DNA of 64,000 nt from Paraburkholderia sp. Tr-20389 (GTDB taxonomy: Bacteria; Pseudomonadota; Gammaproteobacteria; Burkholderiales; Burkholderiaceae). The position numbers were made by a program, and so were the translations under genes. Shown in pieces: positions 25,562-34,674 of this stretch; position 1 is the first letter of the stretch; each line of letters begins with the position of its first letter. Location: positions 1-64,000 of the forward strand of contig NZ_JAAGPD010000020.1 of NCBI RefSeq assembly GCF_017104565.1, given 5' to 3'. The notes under the pieces are model-generated. The model had not been told where the DNA came from, did no database searches, and saw nothing but the letters and a program-made list of their open reading frames with translations.

Positions 25562-26692
25562 TCATGCGGGCGGGATCGGCGGAGATTGTGAAACGGGCGG
25601 GATGGCGAATGCATAGCCGTTTTTGCCGTGGCGCTTCACTTCGTACATTGCGCCGTCGGCGGCGGCGACCAGCAGCCGGTGATCGGGGACGCGGTCGGGA
25701 TACGTGGCAATGCCGACGCTCGCGCGTACCAGTCCGAGGCCCATTCGCGCATCGGTGTCGCCGACGCAGTTCATCAGCCGCGTGGCGATGCCCACGAGTT
25801 CCGCGTCGCCGCCGTATCCCGACACGAGCGCCGCGAATTCGTCGCCGCCCATCCGCGCGACCAGATCGCTGGGGCGCAACGACTGACGGAAGCGCTGGGC
25901 GAGCGCGACCAGGAACTCGTCGCCGACGCCGTGGCCCAGCGTGTCGTTGACCTGCTTGAAGCCGTCGAGGTCGATATAGAGCAGCGCGCAAGGCTCGGGC
26001 GCCGGCCCGACAGCGATCCCGTCGAGCCGCGCGAGCAGTTGCTGCCGATTCGGCAGGCCCGTCATCGCGTCATGCTGTGCCGCGTGCTGGAACCGATGCG
26101 TGAGCCCGGTGAGCTGCCGATGCCGCCGCGCGAACACGACGAGCGCCGCGAGCAGCGCGCCCGTCACCACGACGGTCAGCACCGCCAGCACGCTTGCGAC
26201 GCGCAGCGTACGGCGGTGTACATCGGTGCTGATCGCGTCGCGGCGGGTGCGCCAGTAGTCGGCTGTGGCGTCGAGCGACTGCTGCAGTTCGTCGAGGCTC
26301 TTCGCCGTGGCATCGGCCTGCGGCAGACGCGGCGCGGGAACAGGACTCGAGCCGATCAGCGCATCGAGTTCGGTAATGCGCGTGTCGAGTTCGTCGAGCG
26401 CCTGGCGATACCGTTTGTCGATGCCGCTCGACGCTGTATCCGAAGGCCGTTTCGACAGCGGGATGCGCTTCAGCAGGCTCGCGGAATCGAGCGCGTTATC
26501 GGCGCGCGCGACGGCCTCCAGCACGAGCGATGCGTACTGCTGCTGAAAGTGATCGGAGTAGAGCGCGCGCACCTGCACCGCGATATACAGCAGGCCGGCG
26601 ACGAGACACGCCAGGGCGATCGCGCCGACCGCGATCGGCTGCGGGCGCCATCGCGGGCTGGCTGGGCGGATCGGCGTGACGGTTCGCTTCAC
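25562..26692 (-). CDS. membrane diguanylate cyclase with intact I-site
   Basis: Cyclic di-GMP synthase. Membrane helices at about 20-42 and 165-187 enclose a short helical periplasmic domain (45-160). The cytoplasmic GGDEF domain (200-365) has GGDEF and, directly before it, RPSD at the I-site position, so feedback control by the product is expected, unlike the neighbouring cyclase. The length is 376 residues. It is downstream of, and on the same strand as, the single-pass membrane protein at 26703, with a 10-base gap, so the two are probably co-transcribed. Confidence 0.9.
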   Translation of the reverse strand: MKRTVTPIRPASPRWRPQPIAVGAIALACLVAGLLYIAVQVRALYSDHFQQQYASLVLEAVARADNALDSASLLKRIPLSKRPSDTASSGIDKRYRQALDELDTRITELDALIGSSPVPAPRLPQADATAKSLDELQQSLDATADYWRTRRDAISTDVHRRTLRVASVLAVLTVVVTGALLAALVVFARRHRQLTGLTHRFQHAAQHDAMTGLPNRQQLLARLDGIAVGPAPEPCALLYIDLDGFKQVNDTLGHGVGDEFLVALAQRFRQSLRPSDLVARMGGDEFAALVSGYGGDAELVGIATRLMNCVGDTDARMGLGLVRASVGIATYPDRVPDHRLLVAAADGAMYEVKRHGKNGYAFAIPPVSQSPPIPPA

Positions 26693-26702
26693 GCCGAGAG
26701 GT

Positions 26703-27335
26703 TTAGGGATGCGAATACGGATCGGCGTTGGGATCGCGGGGACGGCCGTGATAGCCGACTTTGCGGAACATCGCGGTCAGCCGCGATACGAACGTTTCCT
26801 TCGGCTTCGTGCGTTGCGCGTGGTGGTTCGCGCTGCCCGGCTGCTTGCCCTTGTCGGCGCGGGCGGCTGCGGAATTGGGCCCTGGCGCGGCGCGCGCGCC
26901 TTGCGGCGAGTCGTCGGCAACGTCGGCGTCGGTGTCGTCGTCGGCTGCCTGTGCTGCGGCGAGCAGGCTGCTGTCAGTCGATGACGTGGGCTTCTGCGCA
27001 GGATCGGCTGGTATCACGCGGCCCGACACGGCACTCGTCGGCACGGCGGCATGATTGGGAATGTTCAGGTCGGCGGCGGCGCTGGTGGCCATGGTCGGCA
27101 GCGGGCGCCGGGCCGACTGCATGGCCTCGGCATACGCCACCTGATCGCGGCTGAACCAGATCACATAGGCGGCCGTGCCCATCACGCCGACGGCCAGACC
27201 CATCGCCGAGATAAGGCAAATCTGCACCCAGTTGTAATGACGTGCCTGCTGATCGTCGCTTTCGGGTAGAAACGCGCTGTCGTAATGCTGCTGCCGGCGG
27301 CCGCGCGCGCGCTCCGGCGAATCCTGTGCGTCCAT
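26703..27335 (-). CDS. single-pass membrane protein of unknown function, 210 aa
   Basis: Not recognised. Residues 1-35 are hydrophilic, one membrane helix follows at about 37-61 (with LISAMGLAVGVMGTAAYVIW), and the rest is a Pro/Ala/Asp-rich low-complexity stretch ending in a basic segment. The topology resembles a tethered regulator or periplasmic spacer protein. It ends 10 bases before the GGDEF gene, so a role with that cyclase is possible. Confidence 0.65.
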   Translation of the reverse strand: MDAQDSPERARGRRQQHYDSAFLPESDDQQARHYNWVQICLISAMGLAVGVMGTAAYVIWFSRDQVAYAEAMQSARRPLPTMATSAAADLNIPNHAAVPTSAVSGRVIPADPAQKPTSSTDSSLLAAAQAADDDTDADVADDSPQGARAAPGPNSAAARADKGKQPGSANHHAQRTKPKETFVSRLTAMFRKVGYHGRPRDPNADPYSHP

Positions 27336-27651
27336 GTGTGCAACGCCTCCGACCCTTGCGGTCTGCGCTTGTCAATGGCGGGACCGGCGCGACGCGTGCG
27401 CACCGGTGAAATCTGCTCGGGGATAACCGTGGTCTTGGAGCAATTATCAAGCCCGGGAGGCGTCGAGAGCCGGCCGATATGCCGGTTGGGGACAGCGCGG
27501 AGCCCGCTCGCGAGGACAGGGTTATATCGTCCTCATTCTACTGGTAAAACCCGAAACGGGCGGTGGCGGAAAACAGACGTTCGAAGCGTTTGGCGCGTGC
27601 GGAAGGTGGTTAAAAAACGGGGCCTGGAGAGAAAAACTCCAGGCCGCCGCA
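27336..27651. other. noncoding stretch, 316 bases
   Basis: Lies upstream of the single-pass membrane protein gene and downstream of the LysE gene, both on the minus strand. The lysE-side terminator (27610-27645) is the only clear signal; no gene is seen in the rest, which should hold the promoter for the membrane-protein gene. Confidence 0.6.
27610..27645 (-). terminator. intrinsic terminator of the LysE gene
   Basis: GGCCTGGAG (27621-27629) pairs with CTCCAGGCC (27637-27645). Read on the minus strand, a TTTTTT run follows. The hairpin starts 7 bases after the LysE stop. Confidence 0.85.
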
Positions 27652-28272
27652 TCATGCGAACAGACGCAACACGATCGGATAAAGCGTCGCGACGAGCATC
27701 AGCGCCATCGCGATGTTGAACGTGCGCAACCACAGGGGGTTCGACAATGCGCGGCGCATCGCCGTGCCGAACGCGGCCCACAGACAGATGCACGGCAAGC
27801 CGATCACATAGAACACCAGCGCCATAAACAACGCATTGGTGCCGTAGTCGGCGCTCAGATGAATGGTCGTCGCGGCCGTCAGCACCATCATCCAGGCCTT
27901 CGGGTTGATCCATTGGAACGCGATGGCTTCGTGAAAGCGCATCGGCCGGCGCTCGCCGCTTTTCACCTGCATTTCGCCCGACGTGCCGATCTTCCACGCG
28001 AGATACAGCAGATACGCGACGCTCAGCACTTCGAGCACCGTGTACAGCACTTCGAAACGGCGGAACGCTTCGCCGAGTCCGAAACCCACCGACAGCATCA
28101 GCAGCACGACGCCCGCGCTGATCCCGAGAATATGCGGCAGCGTGCGGCGAAAGCCGAAGTTGACGCCCGATGCGAGCAGCATCGTGTTGTTCGGTCCGGG
28201 TGTGATGGTCGTGACGAGTGCGAACAGGATGCCGGCGGGCAGGGCGCTGGCGCTCAGGGTGTCGAGGGTCAT
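27652..28272 (-). CDS. LysE/RhtB family amino-acid exporter
   Basis: An inner-membrane exporter of amino acids or related compounds. The 206 residues hold about six hydrophobic segments, with the family marks TITPGPNNTMLLASG near residue 25 and FQWINPKAWMM near 120. The start at 28272 has CGGAG upstream and matches the family N-terminus; an extension of the frame to 28566 is spurious. It is divergent from the SulP gene across about 170 bases. The substrate is unknown. Confidence 0.9.
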   Translation of the reverse strand: MTLDTLSASALPAGILFALVTTITPGPNNTMLLASGVNFGFRRTLPHILGISAGVVLLMLSVGFGLGEAFRRFEVLYTVLEVLSVAYLLYLAWKIGTSGEMQVKSGERRPMRFHEAIAFQWINPKAWMMVLTAATTIHLSADYGTNALFMALVFYVIGLPCICLWAAFGTAMRRALSNPLWLRTFNIAMALMLVATLYPIVLRLFA

Positions 28273-28444
28273 GGACGGCTCCGCAAAGTGATTCGAGATT
28301 TGCGATAGTGTAACGAGCGAAGCCAGTACAGTACCTGTACAGATGGTTTGATGATTTCCGGTACGGAGTGGAGCGGCGGGATGCCTTGCCAGAGCGTGGA
28401 GATTCAGGGCAGGATGCACGCACAGACCTTCACCGCACCCGAGC

Positions 28445-30160
28445 ATGCAACATTCAAACGAAAAGTCCGCCCCACGCCTGAGCCTGTTGAAGGGCGTCCT
28501 TCCGATCAATCGCGCGACGGCCTGGCGGGACGTGTTCTCCGGCGTCTCGCTCGCATCGATGGACATACCGCAGGTGCTGGGCTATGCACGCATTGCCGGC
28601 ATGCCTGCCGTGACGGGCCTATACACCGTCTTTCTGCCGCTCATAGCGTTCGCGTTCTTCGGTGCGTCGCGGCACCTCGTGGTCGCGGCCGACTCGGCCA
28701 CGGCGACGATCTTCGCCAGCCGCGCTTCGCAGATCGCGCCGATGGGCAGCGCCGAGTACGTCGCGCTGGCGGGCATGGTCGCGTTGCTGACGGCTGCGCT
28801 GCTGCTGCTCGCGCGCGTCTTCAAGCTGGGCTTCCTCGCCGATTTTCTGTCGCGCACGGTGCTGGTCGGCTTCCTGACGGGGGTGGGCATCCAGGTGTCG
28901 ATCGCGATGCTCGGCGACATGTTCGGCATGACCGTGCCGTATCCGTCGTCGCGCAGTCTCGCGCAACTGGCGTATGTCGTCAGTCACGTCTCGCATGCGC
29001 ATCTGCCGACGCTCGCCATCACCGCGCTCGTGGTCGGCGCGATTCTCGTCAGCAAACGCTTTCTGCCGCGCGTGCCGACACCGCTCGTCGCGGTGGCGGG
29101 CAGCATCGCCGCGAGCAAGGCATTCGACTTCGCCACGCACGGCATCACCGTGCTCGGGCCGATCAGCGGCGGTCTGCCGCCGCTGGCTTTGCCGGCTGTC
29201 ACGTGGCAGCAGTTTCTCGATCTCGTGCCCGTGGCGGCATCGTGCTTCGTGATGATCATCGCGCAAAGCGCCGCCGCCGCGCGCGTGTTCGCGCAGCAGT
29301 ACCACGAGGAAGTCGACACCAACGCCGACATCCTCGGGCTGGCAGCGGCCAATGCTGCCGCGGCGTTCAGCGGCACGTTCGTCGTCAACGGCAGTCCGAC
29401 GCAGACTGCGATGGCCGAGCGCGCCGGCACGCGCAGCCAGCTCGGACAACTCGCGTTCGCTGTGGTCGTGGTGGTGGTGCTGCTGTTTCTGAGTTCGTAT
29501 CTGCAATACCTGCCGCATTGCGTGCTCGCTGCGATCGTCTTCACGATCGCAATCGGGCTGATCAACGTGCCGAGCCTCGCGGCGATCCGCGCCGAAAGTC
29601 CCGGCGAGTTCATACTGGCGCTCATCACGGCGGCGGCCGTCGTGATGGTGGGCGTCGAGCACGGCATCCTGCTTGCCGTCGCGCTGTCGCTGCTGCGGCA
29701 CGTGCGTCACAGCTACCGTCCGCATACGATGGTGCTGGAGCCGTCGTCGGCCAGCGGCAAATGGCAGCCGGTACCCGCGATTCCGGGCATCATGACCGCG
29801 CCGGGCCTCATCGTGTATCGCTTCGGTTCCGACCTGTTCTTCGCCAACGATCATTTCTTCTGCGGGGAAATCATCGAGCTGGTCGATGCGGCTTCCGGCG
29901 ATTTGCATTCGCTCGTCGTCGATGCAGGCGCGATCACCGCGCTCGACTATTCGGCGGCGCGCACGTTGAGCGATCTGATTTCGGATCTGCAGGCGCGCAA
30001 GGTCGCCGTCATTTTCGGGCGAGTGAATCCTTATCTGCGCGCCGACATGGACCGTCATGGCATCACGCAGGTCATCGGCGCCGAGAACATCTTCGAGACG
30101 CTGCATGAAGCGCTCGCGGCGGCGGGCATCAGTCCGCCGCACGAGGTCAACGCGATTTAG
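28445..30160 (+). CDS. SulP family anion transporter with STAS domain
   Basis: A membrane transporter for sulphate, bicarbonate, dicarboxylate or similar anions. Residues 20-425 hold the multi-helix transport domain, with the SulP signature near residues 40-60 (SLASMDIPQVLGYARIAGMP). Residues 440-560 are a cytoplasmic STAS domain (VVDAGAITALDYSAARTL). The length of 571 is normal. It has no dedicated partner gene, and the anion cannot be assigned from sequence. Confidence 0.92.
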   Translation: MQHSNEKSAPRLSLLKGVLPINRATAWRDVFSGVSLASMDIPQVLGYARIAGMPAVTGLYTVFLPLIAFAFFGASRHLVVAADSATATIFASRASQIAPMGSAEYVALAGMVALLTAALLLLARVFKLGFLADFLSRTVLVGFLTGVGIQVSIAMLGDMFGMTVPYPSSRSLAQLAYVVSHVSHAHLPTLAITALVVGAILVSKRFLPRVPTPLVAVAGSIAASKAFDFATHGITVLGPISGGLPPLALPAVTWQQFLDLVPVAASCFVMIIAQSAAAARVFAQQYHEEVDTNADILGLAAANAAAAFSGTFVVNGSPTQTAMAERAGTRSQLGQLAFAVVVVVVLLFLSSYLQYLPHCVLAAIVFTIAIGLINVPSLAAIRAESPGEFILALITAAAVVMVGVEHGILLAVALSLLRHVRHSYRPHTMVLEPSSASGKWQPVPAIPGIMTAPGLIVYRFGSDLFFANDHFFCGEIIELVDAASGDLHSLVVDAGAITALDYSAARTLSDLISDLQARKVAVIFGRVNPYLRADMDRHGITQVIGAENIFETLHEALAAAGISPPHEVNAI

Positions 30161-30410
30161 ACATCCACCTGGCTTATCGCTTACCCTGGATTGCTGTCGA
30201 CGTTCAGCATGACGAGCCCTGCGCATGCTGCGCCGCACGCCTGGCACATCGCGTGGTGCCGGCGCTTCGCGGCGCCTCCCAATCCCCTTCCACATACGCA
30301 TCCGCAGCATAGGGCAAGTCCCTAAGCGCATTTGACCCGCGCATTTAGCCCTGCATTACCACGTCGCAAGTCGCGCTCCTACACTCAGCATCACACGGAG
30401 GAGGGACGAC

Positions 30411-30809
30411 ATGGCCAAGCTGATACACACGATGATCCGCATTCAGGATCTGGACCGTTCGCTGAAGTTCTATCGGAACGCGTTCGGACTCGAGCCTTCG
30501 CATCGGCTCGACTTCCCTGACTTCTCGCTCGTCTACCTGCGCAACGACGAGTCCGACAACGAGATCGAACTCACCTGGAACAAGGGACGCGAAGACGCGT
30601 ACTCGCATGGCGACGGCTACGGTCACGTTGCGTTTGTCGTCGACGACGTGAAGCGCGAGCGTGAGCGTCTCACCGAGCTAGGCATGACGCCGAACGACGT
30701 GCGCGAATTCCACAACGACGACGGCGCGCTGCTCGCGCGTTACTTCTTCATTCTCGATCCCGACGGCTACAAGATCGAAGTGCTCGAACGCCACGGACAT
30801 TATCAATAG
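30411..30809 (+). CDS. gloA: lactoylglutathione lyase (glyoxalase I)
   Basis: Converts the hemithioacetal of methylglyoxal and glutathione to S-lactoylglutathione, removing a toxic glycolytic by-product. The 132-residue VOC-fold protein has all four expected metal ligands, H6, E53, H72 and E123, at spacing close to the nickel-dependent E. coli enzyme, plus NDESDNEIELTWN. AGGAGG precedes the start. The next gene follows after 55 bases on the same strand, but the functions do not suggest one operon. Confidence 0.93.
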   Translation: MAKLIHTMIRIQDLDRSLKFYRNAFGLEPSHRLDFPDFSLVYLRNDESDNEIELTWNKGREDAYSHGDGYGHVAFVVDDVKRERERLTELGMTPNDVREFHNDDGALLARYFFILDPDGYKIEVLERHGHYQ

Positions 30810-30864
30810 AAAGCCGCGCAAGACGTGGTTTCACCCCACAACACAATCATGCAAGGAGACAGGC

Positions 30865-31485
30865 ATGAGTCACAGAGTGATTCACATCGAAGCGGAGTCT
30901 GCCGCACATGCCCATGAGCATCATGCACCCGCACCCCGATCGCTGAGCCGCCGCGAGTGGCTGAAGGGCACCGGCGTGTTGATCGGCACGCTTGCGTTTC
31001 CGTCGATACTCGCGTCGCTCGCGCCGAGCCGCGTATGGGCGGTCGAGATGCAAGCGCTCGATACGCACCAGGGTGCCGTGCTGCTGGCGTTCGTCAAACA
31101 GCAGTATCCGCACAAGACACTCGACGATGCCGTCTACGCACTCGTCGTCAAGGATCTCGATGCGAAGGCGCAAAAAGATCCCGCCGTGCGCCAGCAACTC
31201 GCGGACGGCGTGAAGCAACTGGATGCAAAGGGCGGCTCCGACTGGACCAAACGCTCGTCCGCCGATCAGGCGCGCGATGTCGCCGCGATGGACGGCACGC
31301 CGTTCTTCAAGACCGTGCGCACGACGGCCATCGTCTCGCTATACAGCAACGACATGGCGTACGCGCACTTCGGCTACGGCGCGGCGCAAGGCGACGGCGG
31401 CTATCTGAACAAAGGCTTCAACGACCTCGTCTGGCTGCCGAATCCGCCCGCCGTCGCAAGCGGCCCGATCCCCACCGACAGCTGA
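30865..31485 (+). CDS. Tat-exported small (gamma) subunit of a GMC dehydrogenase
   Basis: Chaperone-like small subunit of a periplasmic FAD dehydrogenase (gluconate 2-dehydrogenase subunit 3 family). A Tat signal is visible: SRREWLKG with Arg29-Arg30, then a hydrophobic stretch ending near residue 55. The partner flavoprotein has no signal of its own, so it is probably carried through the Tat pore with this subunit, as in Burkholderia FAD-glucose dehydrogenase. AAGGAG precedes the ATG, and the flavoprotein gene begins 17 bases downstream. Confidence 0.88.
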   Translation: MSHRVIHIEAESAAHAHEHHAPAPRSLSRREWLKGTGVLIGTLAFPSILASLAPSRVWAVEMQALDTHQGAVLLAFVKQQYPHKTLDDAVYALVVKDLDAKAQKDPAVRQQLADGVKQLDAKGGSDWTKRSSADQARDVAAMDGTPFFKTVRTTAIVSLYSNDMAYAHFGYGAAQGDGGYLNKGFNDLVWLPNPPAVASGPIPTDS

Positions 31486-31501
31486 GCCACGGAGACCTGA
31501 C

Positions 31502-33085
31502 ATGGACGACAACAACAAGGTGCACTTCTCGCACAACGATGCGCGCGCCGTGGTGATCATCGGATCGGGCGCGGGCGGCGGCACATTGGCGAACGAACTC
31601 GCGCAAAAGGGCATCGACGTGATCGTGCTCGAGGCGGGCAAGCTGCATACGCAAGGCGATTTCACCACCGACGAGTGGGGTTCGTTCTCGATGCTCTCCT
31701 GGCTCGACAAGCGCACGACGTCAGGCACGTGGCGCATCGCCACCGACTTCCCGAATCTGCCGGCATGGATCTGCAAGACGGTCGGCGGCACGACGACGCA
31801 CTGGGCTGGCGCGAGCCTGCGTTTTCAGCCGCATGAGTTCAAGGCGAAAACGCATTACGGCGAGATCAAGGATGCGAACCTGCTCGACTGGCCCGTCACG
31901 AGCGACGAAATGGCGCCGTGGTACGACCGCGCCGAAAAGAAAATGGGCGTCACGCGCACGAATGGTTTGCCCGGCCTGCCCGGCAACAACAACTTCAAGG
32001 TGATGTACAACGGCGCGACGAAGGTCGGCTACAAGGAATGCAACACCGGGCACATGGCGACCAACAGCATCGTGCGCGACGACCGCGCGCATTGCTTCCA
32101 GCGTGGCTTTTGCTTCCAGGGCTGCCGCACGGGCGCGAAATGGTCGACGCTGTACACCGAGATTCCGCGCGCGCAGGCCACGGGTCACATGGAGCTTCGC
32201 ACGCAGGCGCAGGTCGTGAAAATCGAAACGGATGCGAAGGGCAAGGCGAGCGCCGTGGTCTACTACGACGCCGACGGCAAGCTGCAACGCCAGAAGGCGC
32301 GCATCGTCGCAGTGGCGGGCAATGCGATCGAAACGCCGCGCCTGCTGCTCAATTCACATTCGAGCCGCTTCCCCGATGGACTCGCCAATTCGTCGGGACA
32401 GGTAGGGCGCAACTACATGCGTCACACCACGGGTTCCGTCTACGCCGTGTTCAACGACAAGGTCGACATGTACAAGGGCACGACGATGGCGGGCATCATC
32501 GAAGACGAAGCGCGTTTCGATACGTCGCGTGGTTTCGCGGGCGGCTATCACATGGAGACGGTGTCGCTCGGCCTGCCTTTCTATGCGGCGTTCCTGAATC
32601 CCGGCGCATGGGGCTCCGACTTCACGCAGGCAATGGATTCCTATCCGTACACGGCGGGCATGTGGATCGTCGGCGAGGACATGCCGCGCGAGACGAACCG
32701 CATCACGCTGAATACGGACGTGAAGGATCAGTACGGCTTGCCCGTGCCCAACGTGCATTTCGACGATCACCCGAACGACGAAGCGATGCGCGAACACGGC
32801 TTCAAGCAGGGCAGTGCGGTGTATCAGGCGGCGGGCGCGAAGACCGTGTATCGCGTGCCGCCCTATCCGTCGACGCACAACCTCGGCACCGCGCGCATGA
32901 GCGCGCGAGCGCAGGACGGCGTGTGCAACAAGTTCGGCCAGACGCATGACGTGCCGAACCTGTTCATCTCCGACGGCAGCCAGTTCACGACGGGCGCGGC
33001 GGAAAACCCGACGCTGACCATCGTGACGCTCGCGATCCGTCAGGCCGACTACATCGCAAACCAGATGAACAGGCGCACAATCTGA
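31502..33085 (+). CDS. GMC flavoprotein (alpha) subunit, FAD-glucose-dehydrogenase-like
   Basis: Oxidises a sugar or polyol with FAD. The Rossmann motif GSGAGGG is at residues 21-27, and the GMC C-terminal region has the catalytic-type THNLGTARM and NPTLTIV. A cysteine set C198-X5-C204-X3-C208 matches the spacing that binds a 3Fe-4S cluster in the FAD-glucose dehydrogenase of Burkholderia cepacia (C212/C218/C222), so intramolecular electron transfer is likely. No multihaem cytochrome c (beta subunit) gene follows; the next gene is a ribbon-helix-helix protein. The exact sugar is not readable. Confidence 0.9.
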   Translation: MDDNNKVHFSHNDARAVVIIGSGAGGGTLANELAQKGIDVIVLEAGKLHTQGDFTTDEWGSFSMLSWLDKRTTSGTWRIATDFPNLPAWICKTVGGTTTHWAGASLRFQPHEFKAKTHYGEIKDANLLDWPVTSDEMAPWYDRAEKKMGVTRTNGLPGLPGNNNFKVMYNGATKVGYKECNTGHMATNSIVRDDRAHCFQRGFCFQGCRTGAKWSTLYTEIPRAQATGHMELRTQAQVVKIETDAKGKASAVVYYDADGKLQRQKARIVAVAGNAIETPRLLLNSHSSRFPDGLANSSGQVGRNYMRHTTGSVYAVFNDKVDMYKGTTMAGIIEDEARFDTSRGFAGGYHMETVSLGLPFYAAFLNPGAWGSDFTQAMDSYPYTAGMWIVGEDMPRETNRITLNTDVKDQYGLPVPNVHFDDHPNDEAMREHGFKQGSAVYQAAGAKTVYRVPPYPSTHNLGTARMSARAQDGVCNKFGQTHDVPNLFISDGSQFTTGAAENPTLTIVTLAIRQADYIANQMNRRTI

Positions 33086-33153
33086 TCCAAACGCGTGAAT
33101 GAGTGCGGCGCGCGCCATGCGCGCCACACTCATATGACAAATGGAGACAAGCC

Positions 33154-33489
33154 ATGTGCAACGTGTACGTCAACGCGGACCCGATCCTGTATGAATCGCG
33201 CACGCGCTCGCTACGCATCCACGGCGTGATCACGACCGTGCGGCTGGAGAATCTCTTCTGGGACGTGCTGCATGAAATCGCGTCGCGCGAGAACATGACG
33301 ACCACGCAATTCGCCGTGAAGCTCTACGACGAACTCATCACACTGCGCGGCGAAGTGCCCAGCAATTTCGCGTCGTTCCTGCGCGTGTGCTGCTTGCGTT
33401 ATCTGTCGATCGTCGCGGGCAAAAGCGAGTTAGCCAGCGCGCCTGTGCCCGTGCCCGAACCGAAACCGCGCGTGTTGAAGACAGTCTGA
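33154..33489 (+). CDS. ribbon-helix-helix domain protein, 111 aa
   Basis: A small DNA-binding-type protein. Residues 20-85 match the RHH_4 fold: a strand (ITTVRLENLFW) followed by two helices (VLHEIASRENMT, SFLRVCCLRYL). The C-terminus is a Pro-rich tail. The start at 33154 follows GGAGACAAG. It comes 68 bases after the dehydrogenase gene on the same strand, so it may regulate that pair. Confidence 0.8.
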   Translation: MCNVYVNADPILYESRTRSLRIHGVITTVRLENLFWDVLHEIASRENMTTTQFAVKLYDELITLRGEVPSNFASFLRVCCLRYLSIVAGKSELASAPVPVPEPKPRVLKTV

Positions 33490-33497
33490 CGACGGCT

Positions 33498-34550
33498 TTA
33501 TCGCGAGTGCGTGCGGAACGACTCGCCGCCCAGGCCCGCGCGATCGACGGCAACGATACGGTTGCGGCCGTTGTCTTTGGCCTGATAAAGCTGCGCGTCG
33601 ATCAGATTGATGAACGCAGTCGTGTCCATCTTGCCGTCCGGCACGATCGTGCCGACACCGTAGCTCGCCGTCACGCGCTGATGATGCGGCGAACGCACAT
33701 GCGCGATCGCCTCGGCGTCGATCAGATCGCGGCAGCGCTCGGCCATTTTGACAGCGGAGTCCGCATCCGTATCGGGCAGCACGAGCACGAACTCTTCGCC
33801 GCCGAAGCGCCCGAGAAAGTCGTCGGCGCGCGCGGCTTTCGCGAGTACGCCCGCCACGCGCTTCAGGCATTCGTCGCCCTGAACGTGGCCGTAGTAATCG
33901 TTGTAGGCCTTGAAGAAGTCGATGTCGATCATGATCAGCGACAGCGGCTTGCCGCGCGTTTCACCAGCCGCCCACTCGCGCTGCATCACGGCGTCGAACA
34001 TGCGGCGGTTGCCCGTGCCCGTCAGCCCGTCCTTGAACGACAGTTCTTCGAGTTCTTTCTGGAGACGCGCGAGCTTTTCTTCCGTGCGCTTGCGTTCGCT
34101 GATGTCGAACATGAAGCCGATCAGCGAATCGACACCGCCATCCGGTTTGCGCACCACATGCACCACGTCGCGCAGCCAGACGTAGCCGCCGTCCTTCGTC
34201 AGCGCGCGATAGTCGGCTTCGTGATCGGTGCCCGCCTGCGATTGCGCGACGCAAAATTCGACCACCTTCTGACGATCGTCGGGATGCATACGTTCGGCCC
34301 AGTCGTTGACCGTCTTCCATGACGAGGGCGCCCAGCCGAGCAGTGCTTCGATCTGCGGGCCGATGTAGGTGAACGCCATCGTCGCCCAGTCGATCTTCCA
34401 CGGAATCGCCTTCGTCGATTCGAGCAGCGTGCGATAGACCGCGCTGTCGTGTTCGAGGCGCTCGCCTTCGGCTCGCATGGCGGCGTTCGAGTCGTCGTGC
34501 CGCAGGAACGCGGCGCCGAGCATGTCTTGCGTGTCGTCGATGTTCTTCAT
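33498..34550 (-). CDS. cytosolic PAS-GGDEF diguanylate cyclase
   Basis: Cyclic di-GMP synthase without membrane segments. Residues 40-155 form a PAS/PAC sensor (WKIDWATMAFTYIGPQIEALL, DGGYVWLRDVVHVV), then a short coiled linker and a GGDEF domain (170-340) with GGEEF and RADD at the I-site position, so it should be feedback-inhibited. The start at 34550 (MKNIDD) is preferred over 34604. It converges on the ribbon-helix-helix gene. It is the third GGDEF protein within 11 kb. Confidence 0.9.
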   Translation of the reverse strand: MKNIDDTQDMLGAAFLRHDDSNAAMRAEGERLEHDSAVYRTLLESTKAIPWKIDWATMAFTYIGPQIEALLGWAPSSWKTVNDWAERMHPDDRQKVVEFCVAQSQAGTDHEADYRALTKDGGYVWLRDVVHVVRKPDGGVDSLIGFMFDISERKRTEEKLARLQKELEELSFKDGLTGTGNRRMFDAVMQREWAAGETRGKPLSLIMIDIDFFKAYNDYYGHVQGDECLKRVAGVLAKAARADDFLGRFGGEEFVLVLPDTDADSAVKMAERCRDLIDAEAIAHVRSPHHQRVTASYGVGTIVPDGKMDTTAFINLIDAQLYQAKDNGRNRIVAVDRAGLGGESFRTHSR

Positions 34551-34674
34551 GTTCGCTTTGTGTTGATCTCGTACCCGCTTCGTATCACGTCGGCACAACG
34601 GCACGGCAACGCGCGCGCTTGATCGGCTGAAACCCGGACGGTCAATTCTACCGATGCGCCGCGGCCGCCAATTT

